64,000 nucleotides of DNA from Bradyrhizobium sp. WSM471 (lineage in GTDB: Bacteria > Pseudomonadota > Alphaproteobacteria > Rhizobiales > Xanthobacteraceae). The stretch covers positions 3,534,001 to 3,598,000 of the forward strand of contig NZ_CM001442.1 of NCBI RefSeq assembly GCF_000244915.1, written 5' to 3'. The notes under the pieces were generated by a model that made no database searches, was not told the DNA's origin, and saw only the letters and a list, made by a program, of their open reading frames with translations. The translations under genes were made by a program, and so were the position numbers. Position 1 is the stretch's first letter. Every line of letters starts with the position of its first letter. This document shows, in pieces, positions 1 through 9,783 of the stretch.

Positions 1-266
1 GCGATGATCGCCGCCGCGCAGAGGCTCGCGATCCGCAGCGAGCCCAGGCGGGCGATGAAGCCGCCGCCCCAGAACGAGGCGGGAATGCCGACCGCGAACA
101 CGGCGCAGGAGAACATCGAGAGCTGCCAGACCTCGATATCGGCGCGCGGTGCCACCACGCCCGGCGCGAACAGAGCCAGCGCCACCAGCGCCTGAAGCGT
201 GGTCATAGCGCCAAGCGCCGGCAGCAATGCGGGCGCTAGCCGAACGGCCGTGTTTGCGTCTACCAT
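1..266 (-). CDS. MFS transporter, N-terminal part only (runs off the window)
   Basis: Reading the minus strand from the ATG at 266 gives about 88 residues with two hydrophobic stretches. The second ends in a motif like GGGFIARLGSLRIA, which resembles the first cytoplasmic loop of major facilitator superfamily proteins. The rest lies before base 1. It is divergent from the hydroxyisourate hydrolase gene with only 26 bases between the starts, so the two may share a control region. The substrate cannot be told from this fragment. The family call is moderate because fewer than two helices are visible. Confidence 0.6.
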   Translation of the reverse strand, partial: MVDANTAVRLAPALLPALGAMTTLQALVALALFAPGVVAPRADIEVWQLSMFSCAVFAVGIPASFWGGGFIARLGSLRIASLCAAAII

Positions 267-292
267 GGCGCTGCGCTCACGGGAGGAACATT

Positions 293-628
293 GTGGCAGG
301 CGGCATTTCCATTCACGCGGTCGATGTGGCGAGCGGACGCCCGGCGCAGGGCCTGCGGGTCGAGATCTGGCGGATCGGTCCGGACTCGCTCCGTATCGCC
401 GACGGACGGCTTGGTGCCAACGGCGTGCTCGATCATCCCGTTGCGCAAGGCGCGGGCGTGACGGCAGGCGAGTACGAGGTCCTGTTTCATCTCGGCGACT
501 TCTTTGCGGACGAGGACGGCTTTCTCACGGTGACGCCGTTCCGCTTTCGCATCAAGAACGTTGACGAGCATTATCACCTGCCGCTGAAATTCACGCGCTG
601 GGGCTATTCGCTGTTCCGCGGCGCCTGA
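293..628 (+). CDS. uraH: 5-hydroxyisourate hydrolase-like (transthyretin-related) protein
   Basis: The 111-residue product has the length and layout of HIU hydrolases, which open 5-hydroxyisourate, the product of urate oxidase, to OHCU in purine breakdown. Visible signatures are ISIHAVDVASG at the N-terminus, an active-site-type Arg in the first third, and HYHLPL near the C-terminus. The family normally ends YRGS; this one ends FRGA, so two of the four signature residues differ. The start is taken as GTG at 293 because GGGAGGA lies at 281-287; the longer in-frame ATG at 227 has no such site. It sits beside an ABC importer, an amidase and a dihydropyrimidinase, which fits ureide use. Activity is inferred, not certain, given the altered C-terminus. 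Confidence 0.8.
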   Translation: MAGGISIHAVDVASGRPAQGLRVEIWRIGPDSLRIADGRLGANGVLDHPVAQGAGVTAGEYEVLFHLGDFFADEDGFLTVTPFRFRIKNVDEHYHLPLKFTRWGYSLFRGA

Positions 629-1444
629 TCAGTTGGTCAGCCGCCGCGACAACCCCGTGACGCGCTCCATGATCGCGACCAGCGCGACGGTCGCAATGAT
701 CAGCACGCCCGACAGCGCGGCGATGGTGACGTCGAGCTTGCCCTCGAGATCCTGCCACATCCGGATCGGCAGCATGTCGGTGGCGGCGTCGCGCAGGAAC
801 AGCGACACCGGCACGTTGTCGAAGGACGACATGAAGGCGATGAAGGCGCCCGCGATGATGCCCGGCCGGATCAGCGGCAGCACGATGCGCCGGAACGTGT
901 AGATGCGGCTGGCGCCCAGCACGGCCGAGCTCTCCAGCAGGGTCGGCTCCAGCTGGGCGAGCGCCGCGATCGTGTTGCGGACGACATAGGGCACGCAGAC
1001 CACGGTATGGCCGATCACCAGCGTCAGCGGCGACACCGGCAGGCCGACCAGCGAGAACAGCATCAACGCCGCAAGGCCGAAGGCCAGCGCCGGCAGCACC
1101 AGCGGCGACATGAACAGGGAATCGAGCAACCGCGCGGACAACGTCGGCGAGCGCGAGATCGCCAGCGAAGCCGCGACGCCGAGCACGACGGACAGGCCGG
1201 TTGCCCACAGCGCCACGATGAGGCTGTTCTTGGCTGCGAAGTGCAGCTGCCAGGCATTCCACAATTCGGCGTACCAGCGCAGTGAATAGCCCGGCGGCGG
1301 GAACCGTAGCGAGAAGCCGCTGGTGAAGGAGACGATCAACACCACCAGCGACGGCGCGATGATGATGATCAGCGCGATCACGGCGATCAGGCTCATGACC
1401 AGCTCAAAACTGAACGCCTCCAGAGTACGCTTGCGCCCGCTCAT
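629..1444 (-). CDS. ABC transporter inner-membrane permease (PotC-like)
   Basis: This 271-residue integral membrane protein has about six hydrophobic helices and the binding-protein-dependent permease loop around residues 160-190 (EPTLLESSAVLGAS, then the conserved G), which docks on the ATPase. It resembles PotC-type permeases of the spermidine/putrescine, opine and Fe3+ family. The ATG at 1444 overlaps the stop of the upstream permease by four bases (ATGA), so the two are translationally coupled. It is the last gene of the operon binding protein-permease-permease, with the ATPase upstream. The substrate is probably a small nitrogenous metabolite given the neighbouring hydrolases, but this is inference. 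Confidence 0.9.
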   Translation of the reverse strand: MSGRKRTLEAFSFELVMSLIAVIALIIIIAPSLVVLIVSFTSGFSLRFPPPGYSLRWYAELWNAWQLHFAAKNSLIVALWATGLSVVLGVAASLAISRSPTLSARLLDSLFMSPLVLPALAFGLAALMLFSLVGLPVSPLTLVIGHTVVCVPYVVRNTIAALAQLEPTLLESSAVLGASRIYTFRRIVLPLIRPGIIAGAFIAFMSSFDNVPVSLFLRDAATDMLPIRMWQDLEGKLDVTIAALSGVLIIATVALVAIMERVTGLSRRLTN

Positions 1445-2307
1445 CACGCACCTCCATAGCCGCGCGACAGGCGGCCGAGCGTGGTGAAGACGGAGACGAC
1501 CGCGAGCACGGCCAGTAGAAAGATGATCGAGATCGCCGATGCGAACGGCCAGTTTTGCAGCGTCGAAGCCTGCTGGTAGAGATACATCGGCATGAACAGC
1601 ATCTGGCCGCCGCCGATCAGCGACTGGGTTATAAAGGCCGTGATTGCCGCGGCGTAGGTCAGTGTGCAACCGGCGATCACGCCGGGCAGCGACAGCGGCA
1701 GCACGATCTTGAAGAAGGTGCGCCAGCTTCCGGCGCCGAGCGAGCAGGAGGCATCGTCGAGATTGGAGTCGATCCGGCCGAGCGCGGTGATCAGCGGCAA
1801 GGTCATCAGCGGCATCTGCACTTGCGCCAGTGCGATCACCACGCCCAATTGGGTGTAGAGCAACTTCAAGGGCGTATCGATGATCCCGAGGGATTGCAGG
1901 GTCGCATTGATGATGCCTTGGCGGCCCAGGATGACGATCCAGGCGAAGGTGCGTACTACGACGCTCGTCAGCAGCGGTAGCAGCACGATCAGGATGATGA
2001 TGGTCTGAAGCCGCGGCCCGACCCGCTGATAGAGCCATGCAATGGGAAAGCCGAGCACGAGGCAGACGGCCGTCACCTCGGCGCCCAGCAGCAGCGTCGA
2101 GCCGAGCACGCTGAGGCTGAAGGGGTCGGTGAGAAACTGCAGGTACTGGCCGAACCCCCACTGGAGCGCGGCCGTGTCGTTGTGCAGCGAGAGCCAGAGC
2201 AATTGCAGCAGCGGCGCCACGAAGAACACCAGGAAGAACAGCGCCAGCGGCGCTGCCAATCCCATCCCGTAGGAGGTGACGTCCCGTGATGCCGGTGCTG
2301 CGCCCAT
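1444..2307 (-). CDS. ABC transporter inner-membrane permease (PotB-like)
   Basis: A 287-residue membrane protein with about six helices and the EAA-type loop (DSNLDDASCSLGAG, around residues 195-210), the ATPase-docking element of this permease family. It is the first of a heterodimeric permease pair; its stop overlaps the start of the PotC-like gene. The gene starts four bases downstream of the binding-protein stop, so all are in one operon. The family transports polyamines, opines and related cations; no specificity residue can be read here. Confidence 0.9.
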   Translation of the reverse strand: MGAAPASRDVTSYGMGLAAPLALFFLVFFVAPLLQLLWLSLHNDTAALQWGFGQYLQFLTDPFSLSVLGSTLLLGAEVTAVCLVLGFPIAWLYQRVGPRLQTIIILIVLLPLLTSVVVRTFAWIVILGRQGIINATLQSLGIIDTPLKLLYTQLGVVIALAQVQMPLMTLPLITALGRIDSNLDDASCSLGAGSWRTFFKIVLPLSLPGVIAGCTLTYAAAITAFITQSLIGGGQMLFMPMYLYQQASTLQNWPFASAISIIFLLAVLAVVSVFTTLGRLSRGYGGA

Positions 2308-2311
2308 GGCG

Positions 2312-3358
2312 TTAGATCTTGATCTCCCGGTTGAAGCGCTCGATCCAGGCCGAGCGCTGCTCGTTGATCTTCTTCCAGTCCTGGAACACGAATTTCTGCT
2401 TCAGCTCGGCGGTGTCCTTGGCGAGCACGCGCGCGATCTCGCCGCCCATCGCCACCTTGGAATTGGTCGGCACGATCAAATAGGGCGGGTTCATCAGCGT
2501 GGTCTGCACCTCGGGCGTCAACGACGCCTCGATCAGCTTGAAGGCAAGCTCGCGGTTGGGCGAGTTCTTGACGATGTGGATCGTGGTCTTGAAGGCGATG
2601 GCGCCTTCCTTCGGAGCCACGAACTCGACCGGCACGCCGCGCGCTTTCAGGATCTGGATGGCGTTGAAATTGCCGGGCGAGATATCGATCTGGCCCTGCT
2701 GGAACAGGGTGGCGAGCGCGCCGGGATTGGCGGCGACCGCGGCGAGGTTGGGCTTCAGCTCCTCGATCGCCTTGAAGCCAGGATCGACATTGGCTTCAGA
2801 GCCGCCGCGCATCTTTGCGATCTCGACCAGCCATCCGGTGCCGAGCGTCGAGTTGAGATTGGTGATGCCGACGCGGCCCTTGAACTCGGGCTTCCACAGA
2901 TCGGCCCAGGAGGTCGGCGGCGTCTTGACGGCTTCCGGATTGTAGGTGAGGCCGACGACCTGAAAGAACGGGGCAGGGCCCATCGGCTCCTGGGCCTCGG
3001 CGATCAGGTCCTTGTAGTAGGCGCTCTTCTCGACGGGGTACGGCTCGACAAGGTCCTGGCCGATCGCGACCAGGGCCGGGCCGGGATCGTGCAGCATGAC
3101 GTCGATCGGCGGATTGGCCTTGGCGGCGTTGACCTTGGCGATCTGGTCGACCGAGAGCATCGGGTCGAGCACCATCGCGGCGTCCGCGTTGGCCTTGCGG
3201 AAGGCCGGCACCAGCACGGCCTTGTGCGCCTCCTCCCAGCTTCCGGTGAAGGTCGCAAACACCAGCGGTCGGGCCTGGGCGTAGCTCAATCCGGGAAACG
3301 CCTTCATGGCGCCGAGTGTGAGTGCGGTCGTCATCAGGCTTCGGCGGTTCATGATCAT
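2312..3358 (-). CDS. ABC transporter periplasmic substrate-binding protein (PotD/opine type)
   Basis: A 348-residue extracellular solute-binding protein. The N-terminus MIMNRRSLMTTALTLGAM is followed by a hydrophobic stretch and an AQA cleavage site, so it is exported; the NRRS start may be a weak Tat-type signal. The body has the PotD-like pattern FATFTGSWEEA and NSTLGTGWLVE. The start at 3358 was chosen because GAGGGAG precedes it by about eight bases; an ATG seven codons further upstream lacks this. It is the probable specificity determinant of the importer at 629-4483. Confidence 0.9.
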   Translation of the reverse strand: MIMNRRSLMTTALTLGAMKAFPGLSYAQARPLVFATFTGSWEEAHKAVLVPAFRKANADAAMVLDPMLSVDQIAKVNAAKANPPIDVMLHDPGPALVAIGQDLVEPYPVEKSAYYKDLIAEAQEPMGPAPFFQVVGLTYNPEAVKTPPTSWADLWKPEFKGRVGITNLNSTLGTGWLVEIAKMRGGSEANVDPGFKAIEELKPNLAAVAANPGALATLFQQGQIDISPGNFNAIQILKARGVPVEFVAPKEGAIAFKTTIHIVKNSPNRELAFKLIEASLTPEVQTTLMNPPYLIVPTNSKVAMGGEIARVLAKDTAELKQKFVFQDWKKINEQRSAWIERFNREIKI

Positions 3359-3388
3359 GGTCAAACTCCCTCTGGACAAAAATTGGAT

Positions 3389-4483
<1,095 letters not shown>

Positions 4484-4571
4484 GATGTTGCCTCCCATTC
4501 TCCCGAGGAAGAAAGCAAGTCTCGTGCCCGGGCTGGTCGCTTTTCGCTGCGAGGTTTGGCATGGTGGGCCG

Positions 4572-5954
4572 ATGACGTCGATTTGCGATCTCACCGCCAC
4601 GGCTCTCTCGCGCGCCATCGCCAAGGACGAACTGTCCTCGCGCGAGGTTGTCGAGGCGCATCTCGAACGGATTGCGCACCAAGACGTGCAATTGGCGGCA
4701 TTCGTGACTGTCGATGCCGACGGCGCCCGCCGTGGTGCGCAAATCTGCGATGCCGCGCCCGCGCCGATCGGCCCGCTGCACGGTGTGCCGGTAGGGATCA
4801 AGGACCTCACGGACACGGCGGGGCTCGCGACCACCTGTGGGTCGGTTCTGTTTCGTGATCACGTTCCGGCCGAGGACGATCTCGTGGTCGCGCGGCTGCG
4901 GCGTGCCGGCGCGATCATCTTGGGGAAGACCAACACGCCGGAATTCGGCTTCGGTGCGGTCTGCACCAACAAATTGTGCGGCCCGACCCGCAATCCCTTC
5001 AATCCCGCGCTGACCTCGGGTGGATCCTCCGGCGGCTCCGCGGTTGCGGTCGCGACCGGCATGGTGCCGCTGGCCCATGGCACCGATTTCGGCGGCTCCG
5101 TGCGCACGCCCGCAAGCTTTTGCGATGTCGCCTCGATCAGGCCAACGCCCGGCCGGATTCCGTCGCATCGCCGCCCGCTCGGCTGGGACATGCTCGCCAC
5201 CCACGGTTTTCTGGCCCGCGGTGTCGACGATCTCGAACTGGCGCTGTCGGTCTTTGCGGGAGGCGATGTGCACGACCCGCTCTCGATGGGCGTCGTCAAT
5301 GACGAGCGGCCGGTTGCAATCCGTCCCCGGATCGCAGTGACGACCGATTTCGGTGTCGCGCCCGTGGCGCGCGATGTCCGTGCGCGGTTCGCCGCGGCCT
5401 GCGCGGCACTCGCGGTCGTTGCCGATGTGGTACCGTCCGCGCCCCATTGCGGCGGTGCGATCGAGACATTTCGGACGCTGCGCGGCGCGCACATCGCCAA
5501 CAGCTATGGAGAGCTGCTGAAGGCGCGCCGCGCCGAGCTCACGCCCACCGTGATCTGGAATATCGAGGCGGGCGCAAAGCTCTCCGCGGAGGACTATCTC
5601 AACGCCGAGCGGCGCCGCACCGGCATCTACCGCAGCTTTCGCGAGCTGTTCAGCCACACTGATTTCCTGGTGGCGCCGGCGGCGTCCGTCTTGCCCTGGC
5701 CCAATGAAATCAGCGACGTCACCGCGATCGATGGCGCTGCGCTGGAGACGCCGATCGATTATCTCGCCGTCACCTTCATCGTGTCGCTGGTCGGTTTCCC
5801 GGTCCTGACCCTGCCGGCGCCGCGAGCGGAGAACGAGCTGCCGTTCGGCATCCAGATCACCGCACCACCGGGATGCGAATCCCGCCTGTTCGCCTTCGGC
5901 CGTGTCATCGAGAACGAACTCGGTTTTTCCCATCGCTGGCCGAAGCTCCCCTAG
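4572..5954 (+). CDS. Amidase-signature family amidohydrolase
   Basis: The 460-residue protein has the Ser-cisSer-Lys triad pattern of the family: Lys in VGIKDLTDTAG, the glycine/serine-rich core SGGSSGGSAVAVATG, and the nucleophile-bearing segment DFGGSVRTPA. Such enzymes hydrolyse linear amides, including carbamoyl compounds in ureide pathways. The start is taken at 4572; the Shine-Dalgarno is weak (GGTGGG just upstream), and an in-frame ATG at 4437 would overlap the divergent ATPase gene. Its stop shares the bases CTAG (5951-5954) with the stop of the convergent racemase-like gene. The context suggests a step after ring opening of a hydantoin or ureide, but the exact substrate is unknown. 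Confidence 0.9.
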   Translation: MTSICDLTATALSRAIAKDELSSREVVEAHLERIAHQDVQLAAFVTVDADGARRGAQICDAAPAPIGPLHGVPVGIKDLTDTAGLATTCGSVLFRDHVPAEDDLVVARLRRAGAIILGKTNTPEFGFGAVCTNKLCGPTRNPFNPALTSGGSSGGSAVAVATGMVPLAHGTDFGGSVRTPASFCDVASIRPTPGRIPSHRRPLGWDMLATHGFLARGVDDLELALSVFAGGDVHDPLSMGVVNDERPVAIRPRIAVTTDFGVAPVARDVRARFAAACAALAVVADVVPSAPHCGGAIETFRTLRGAHIANSYGELLKARRAELTPTVIWNIEAGAKLSAEDYLNAERRRTGIYRSFRELFSHTDFLVAPAASVLPWPNEISDVTAIDGAALETPIDYLAVTFIVSLVGFPVLTLPAPRAENELPFGIQITAPPGCESRLFAFGRVIENELGFSHRWPKLP

Positions 5955-6700
5955 CTGTCGCGATGCTCGAGCCGGGCGGCGAGCGCATCGGCAAGGCCAA
6001 TCGTGGGTTTGGCGGCGGGGCGGCGGTACGTGCCTTCGGTTGCCTTGCGCAGGCGCAGCGCCACCAGCGCCTCGGCCTGCTTCACCGAGGCTATGACTTG
6101 ATCGACCACGGGGACGGGGATCCGGTCGGCGACTCGCTCAGCGAGGCCCGAGAGCGGCGCACCTGCAAAAATCAACACGTCCGCATCGTCTTCCACGATC
6201 GCGCGCCGGGCGAGATCGACCAGCACATCTTCCTTCTCGGTGCCGACCTCCGAGATCGCCTGGAACGGCGTATCGAGCATGCGGATACCGGCGCAGCGCT
6301 CCCACAGCCCGTGGGCGCGAACGCATTCCTCGTACCAGGGGCCAAGCGCCTGGGCGAAGGTGACGATGGCGAAACGCCTTCCGGCCATGCAGGCGGTCAG
6401 CATTGCCGCTTCCGCCATGCCGACCACGGGAATGTCGAAGGTCTCGCGCGCGGCGAACAGGCCGGGGTCGCCGAACGCGGCGATGATCGCTGCGTCGACC
6501 TTGCGATGCTGCCCGGCCAGCATCTCCAGCGCAATGGCACCGCCGATCTGTGCCTCGGTGCGTGTCGAGATATAGGGCACGCCGCGGGTCGCGGTGCAGG
6601 GGATCAGCTCGGTCCCGGGCCCTGCCGCGCGCTGCCCGACATCCGTCATCAATTGGGTGACTGCGGTGCTGGTGTTCGGGTTGAGCAGCAGCAGCTTCAT
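5951..6700 (-). CDS. Asp/Glu/hydantoin racemase family protein
   Basis: The 249-residue protein begins LLLLNPNTSTAVT, the N-terminal signature of hydantoin racemases, and carries a DAAIIAAFGDPG segment and ALGPWYEE. The family normally uses two cysteines for proton exchange at the C5 of hydantoins. Here the first position, near AAFGDPG, is not Cys, as in part of the family. A later Cys occurs in MLTACMAGR and another in RCAGIR. It is therefore a racemase-family member whose activity may differ. The gene lies three bases downstream of the GntR gene in the same direction, so it is probably co-transcribed with it. Confidence 0.85.
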   Translation of the reverse strand: MKLLLLNPNTSTAVTQLMTDVGQRAAGPGTELIPCTATRGVPYISTRTEAQIGGAIALEMLAGQHRKVDAAIIAAFGDPGLFAARETFDIPVVGMAEAAMLTACMAGRRFAIVTFAQALGPWYEECVRAHGLWERCAGIRMLDTPFQAISEVGTEKEDVLVDLARRAIVEDDADVLIFAGAPLSGLAERVADRIPVPVVDQVIASVKQAEALVALRLRKATEGTYRRPAAKPTIGLADALAARLEHRDS

Positions 6701-6702
6701 GA

Positions 6703-7413
6703 CTACGCCGCTGTCTGCTTGGCTTGAGAGGCGGCGATGACTTCGAGCAGCGCCGTACCGGTGCGCCGGACATGGGCGCCGAGCAGGCGTCCTGCGGTTT
6801 CGCTATCGCGCGCCTCGAGCGCGGCAAGGATGCCGGCGTGCTCGTCGACCGAATTGCTCCAGCGCCGGTCGGCGCCGAGCGCGAGGTAACGCGCGCGCTC
6901 GGCGCGGGAGATCAGCGTCTCGTGCGCTTCCCGCAACGGCGTGTTGCGCGCCATGCGGACGATGGTGTTGTGAATCTCGCCGTTGATGGCGAAGTACTCG
7001 TCGAGCTTGCCGTTGCGATGATGGCCTTCCATGCGGGTCTGAAGCGTGCGAAGCCGGGCGAGATCGCGCTCGGTGGCGCGCTCCGCGGCAAGCTCGGCGG
7101 CCAGCCGCTCGATGCCGGCCAGCGCCTCGAACAATTCGGAGATGCCGTCGACCGCGATGTCGGCGATACGCGGGCTGCGGTTGGGGCGCAGCTCGATCAA
7201 TCCCTCCGCCGCCAGCACCTTGATCGCCTCGCGCAGCGGCGTGCGCGACACCCCGAGCTCCTTCGACAGTCTTGTTTCCTGGGTCTGCGATCCCGGCGGC
7301 AGCTCGCCACGAATGATCATCGTCCGCATCCGCGCGGCCGCGCGCTCATGCAGGCCCATCCGCTTGAGCTTGGGCGACTTTCGGCCCGGAATCGGTTCGG
7401 ATTTCTGCTGCAC
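6703..7413 (-). CDS. GntR-family transcriptional regulator (FCD subfamily)
   Basis: The product has an N-terminal winged helix (GELPPGSQTQETRLSKELGV, then SRTPLREAIKVLAAEGLI) and a C-terminal all-helical FCD ligand domain of about 140 residues. FCD repressors usually sense carboxylates or related metabolites. I place the start at GTG 7413 because AGGAAGG lies five bases before it, giving 236 residues, the usual size. A longer TTG-started frame from 7470 is possible. It is divergent from the AMDase-like gene, and a near-perfect short palindrome at 7515-7529 lies between them. It probably controls both directions. Confidence 0.88.
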   Translation of the reverse strand: MQQKSEPIPGRKSPKLKRMGLHERAAARMRTMIIRGELPPGSQTQETRLSKELGVSRTPLREAIKVLAAEGLIELRPNRSPRIADIAVDGISELFEALAGIERLAAELAAERATERDLARLRTLQTRMEGHHRNGKLDEYFAINGEIHNTIVRMARNTPLREAHETLISRAERARYLALGADRRWSNSVDEHAGILAALEARDSETAGRLLGAHVRRTGTALLEVIAASQAKQTAA

Positions 7414-7514
7414 GCCGACCTTCCTGCTGACGTGCGATCGTAGCCAATTTCCTTCATGTGAGGTGCCCAAATAGAAGACGTATGTGGCTCAAAACACGTT
7501 CATATCGAATAAAT

Positions 7515-7529
7515 TGTATGCAGCATGCA
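7515..7529. promoter_or_regulatory. Candidate GntR/FCD operator
   Basis: TGTATGC-A-GCATGCA is an inverted repeat with 7-base arms matching at six of seven positions around a single central base. It lies in the 205-base divergent region between the GntR gene and the AMDase-like gene. The size and near-symmetry resemble FCD-type operators, but no experimental motif was compared. Confidence 0.45.
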
Positions 7530-7618
7530 GATTGCGGGTTGCGTGGACGGATGCGGACGCGGATGATCTTTTGAGGAAGCGGAGGAGCGCTTTCGCCGCA
7601 ACGGAGCGACTGCGATCG

Positions 7619-8359
7619 ATGTCAATTTTGCGCAAACGCCTCGGCATGATCACGCCGTCTTCCAATTCGGTCCTGGAGCCCGTCACCAGCGCCATGCTCG
7701 CCGGCGTCGACGGCGTCACCGCGCATTTCTCACGCTTTCGCGTCACCGAGATTGCACTCGACGTCGCCGCGCTGAACCAGTTCGACGCCTCGGTGATGCT
7801 GCCGGCGGCGGACCTGCTGGCTGATGCGAAGGTCGATGCCATCGCCTGGAACGGTACCTCCGCAAGCTGGCTCGGCATCAGCCGCGACCGGAGCCTTTGC
7901 GAGGCGATCACGGCGCGCACAGGCGTGCCTGCGACAACGTCGACGCTTGCTTGCATCGATGCCGCCCGTGCGCTCGGCGCCAAACGTGTCGGCCTGGTCT
8001 CGCCCTATACCGACGACGTGCAGCGGCGGATCGGCGACGTCTGGGCCGAGGAGGGGGTCGCCCCGCACGCGGAGCGGCACCTCGGACTGCGTGACAATTT
8101 CTCATTCGGCGAGGTCGCGCCTGCGACGATTGCTGGCATGATCCGCGCTGTGGCGGCTGACGGCGCCGATGCTGTCGTCATCCTCTGCACCAACCTCGAC
8201 GGCGCCGCCCTGGCGGCCTCGCTCGAACGAGAATTGAATGTCGCGGTGCTCGATTCGGTAGCGGTCACGCTGTGGCGAATCCTGGAGCTCGCCGGCGGCG
8301 ACGCCGGGGCTCTTGCCGATTGGGGACGGATCTTCCAGACATCGGCGGTCATCAAGTGA
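7619..8359 (+). CDS. Arylmalonate decarboxylase / maleate isomerase superfamily protein
   Basis: This 246-residue Asp/Glu racemase superfamily member starts SILRKRLGMITPSSNS, typical of the AMDase and maleate isomerase branch. Racemases and maleate isomerase use two active-site cysteines. Here the first position reads AWNGTSASWLG (no Cys) and the second reads VVILCTNLDG (Cys present). A glycine-side/cysteine-side arrangement is what arylmalonate decarboxylase has. The dihydropyrimidinase gene starts 12 bases downstream, so they are coupled. The start at 7619 begins the homologous region; upstream in-frame codons do not look like the family. A decarboxylase or a lyase acting on a hydantoin-derived diacid is a reasonable but unproven guess. 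Confidence 0.8.
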   Translation: MSILRKRLGMITPSSNSVLEPVTSAMLAGVDGVTAHFSRFRVTEIALDVAALNQFDASVMLPAADLLADAKVDAIAWNGTSASWLGISRDRSLCEAITARTGVPATTSTLACIDAARALGAKRVGLVSPYTDDVQRRIGDVWAEEGVAPHAERHLGLRDNFSFGEVAPATIAGMIRAVAADGADAVVILCTNLDGAALAASLERELNVAVLDSVAVTLWRILELAGGDAGALADWGRIFQTSAVIK

Positions 8360-8370
8360 CGGAGACTCCT

Positions 8371-9780
8371 GTGACGCAGCTCGACCTCGCTATTCGCGGC
8401 GGCACCATCGTGACGGCTAGCGACGAGTTTCGCGCCGATATCGGCATTCGCGACGGCCGCATCGTCAGCATTGCCGATCATATCGAGAGTGCTGCCCGCG
8501 AGATCGACGCGACCGGGCTGCTGGCGCTGCCGGGCGGGATCGACAGCCATGTCCACATCTCGCAGGCCTCCGGCCCCGACGTGGTGATGGCCGACGACTT
8601 CGCCTCGGCGACCCGTTCGGCAGCCGCCGGCGGCAACACCATGGTCCTCCCGTTTGCGCTTCAGGAGAAAGGCACGTCGCTGCGGGCCTGCGTCGAGAAC
8701 TACCGCAAGCTCGCCGAAGGTGAGTGCTATATCGACACGGCGTTCCATCTCATCATCTCCGATCCGACCGCGGTCGTGCTCGGGCAGGAGCTGCCGGCGC
8801 TGGTCAAGGACGGCTACACCTCATTCAAGGTGTTCATGACCTATGACGACCTCGTGCTCAGCGACCAGCAGCTGCTCGAGGTGTTCGAGGTCGCGCGCCG
8901 CGAGGAAGCGCTGGTGATGGTCCATTGCGAGGGTTACGACGCCATCCGTTTCCTGACCTCCAAGCTGGAACGCGAGGGCCATATCGCGCCCTATTATCAC
9001 GGCGTCTCGCGGCCACAGGCGGTCGAACGCGAAGCCACGCATCGCGCCATCAGTCATGCCGAGGTGATCGGCGTTCCCATCATGATCGTGCATGTCTCCG
9101 GGCGCGAGGCGATGGAGCAGGTGCGCTGGGCCCAGCAGCGCGGATTGCCTGTCCATGCCGAGACCTGCCCGCAATACATCACGCTGACGGCCGACGACAT
9201 GAAGGGCCTGAACATGGACATGTCAGGCGCGAAATATGTTTGCTCGCCGCCGCCGCGTGACGTGGAAAGCCAGCAGGCGATCTGGGAAGGCATCACCACG
9301 GGAGTGTTCCAGACCTTCTCGTCCGATCATTGCCCGTTCCGCTACGACGATCCCAAGGGCAAGCTGACGCCGAACGGCCGCACCTCGTTCCGCTGGGTGC
9401 CGAACGGCCTTCCGGGTGTCGAGACCCGGCTGCCGATTCTGTTCTCCGAAGGCGTGTCGAAGGGACGGATCAGCCTGCAAAAATTCGTCGAGCTGACCGC
9501 AACTAACCATGCACGCATCTACGGCCTCTATCCGCGCAAGGGCTCGATCGGCGTCGGCTTCGATGCGGATATCGTGCTGTGGGACCCCAAATTGAAGAAA
9601 CCTATTCGGCAGGCCGATCTGCATCACGGCTCGGACTACACGCCATGGGAAGGGCTCGACGTCACGGGATGGCCGGTAACCACGATCGCCCGTGGCCGGG
9701 TGGTGTACGAACACGGCAGGATCGTCGGCGCCAAAGGCGGAGGCGACATTCTCAGCCGCGGCAGGTCGAGCCTGATCTGA
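8371..9780 (+). CDS. hydA: Dihydropyrimidinase / D-hydantoinase
   Basis: The 469-residue amidohydrolase shows the binuclear metal site of cyclic amidases: GGIDSHVHIS (HxH), the carboxylated Lys in TSFKVFMTY, His in VMVHCEGYD, His in MIVHVSG and Asp in FSSDHCPF. These enzymes open dihydrouracil or 5-substituted hydantoins to N-carbamoyl amino acids in the cytosol. I use GTG at 8371 because GGAG lies six bases before it; GTG at 8356 is the alternative but overlaps the upstream gene. With the hydantoin-racemase-like gene, the amidase and the importer it supports a hydantoin or pyrimidine degradation locus. No carbamoylase is present in the window, unless the amidase does that job. Confidence 0.93.
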   Translation: MTQLDLAIRGGTIVTASDEFRADIGIRDGRIVSIADHIESAAREIDATGLLALPGGIDSHVHISQASGPDVVMADDFASATRSAAAGGNTMVLPFALQEKGTSLRACVENYRKLAEGECYIDTAFHLIISDPTAVVLGQELPALVKDGYTSFKVFMTYDDLVLSDQQLLEVFEVARREEALVMVHCEGYDAIRFLTSKLEREGHIAPYYHGVSRPQAVEREATHRAISHAEVIGVPIMIVHVSGREAMEQVRWAQQRGLPVHAETCPQYITLTADDMKGLNMDMSGAKYVCSPPPRDVESQQAIWEGITTGVFQTFSSDHCPFRYDDPKGKLTPNGRTSFRWVPNGLPGVETRLPILFSEGVSKGRISLQKFVELTATNHARIYGLYPRKGSIGVGFDADIVLWDPKLKKPIRQADLHHGSDYTPWEGLDVTGWPVTTIARGRVVYEHGRIVGAKGGGDILSRGRSSLI

Positions 9781-9783
9781 TCG

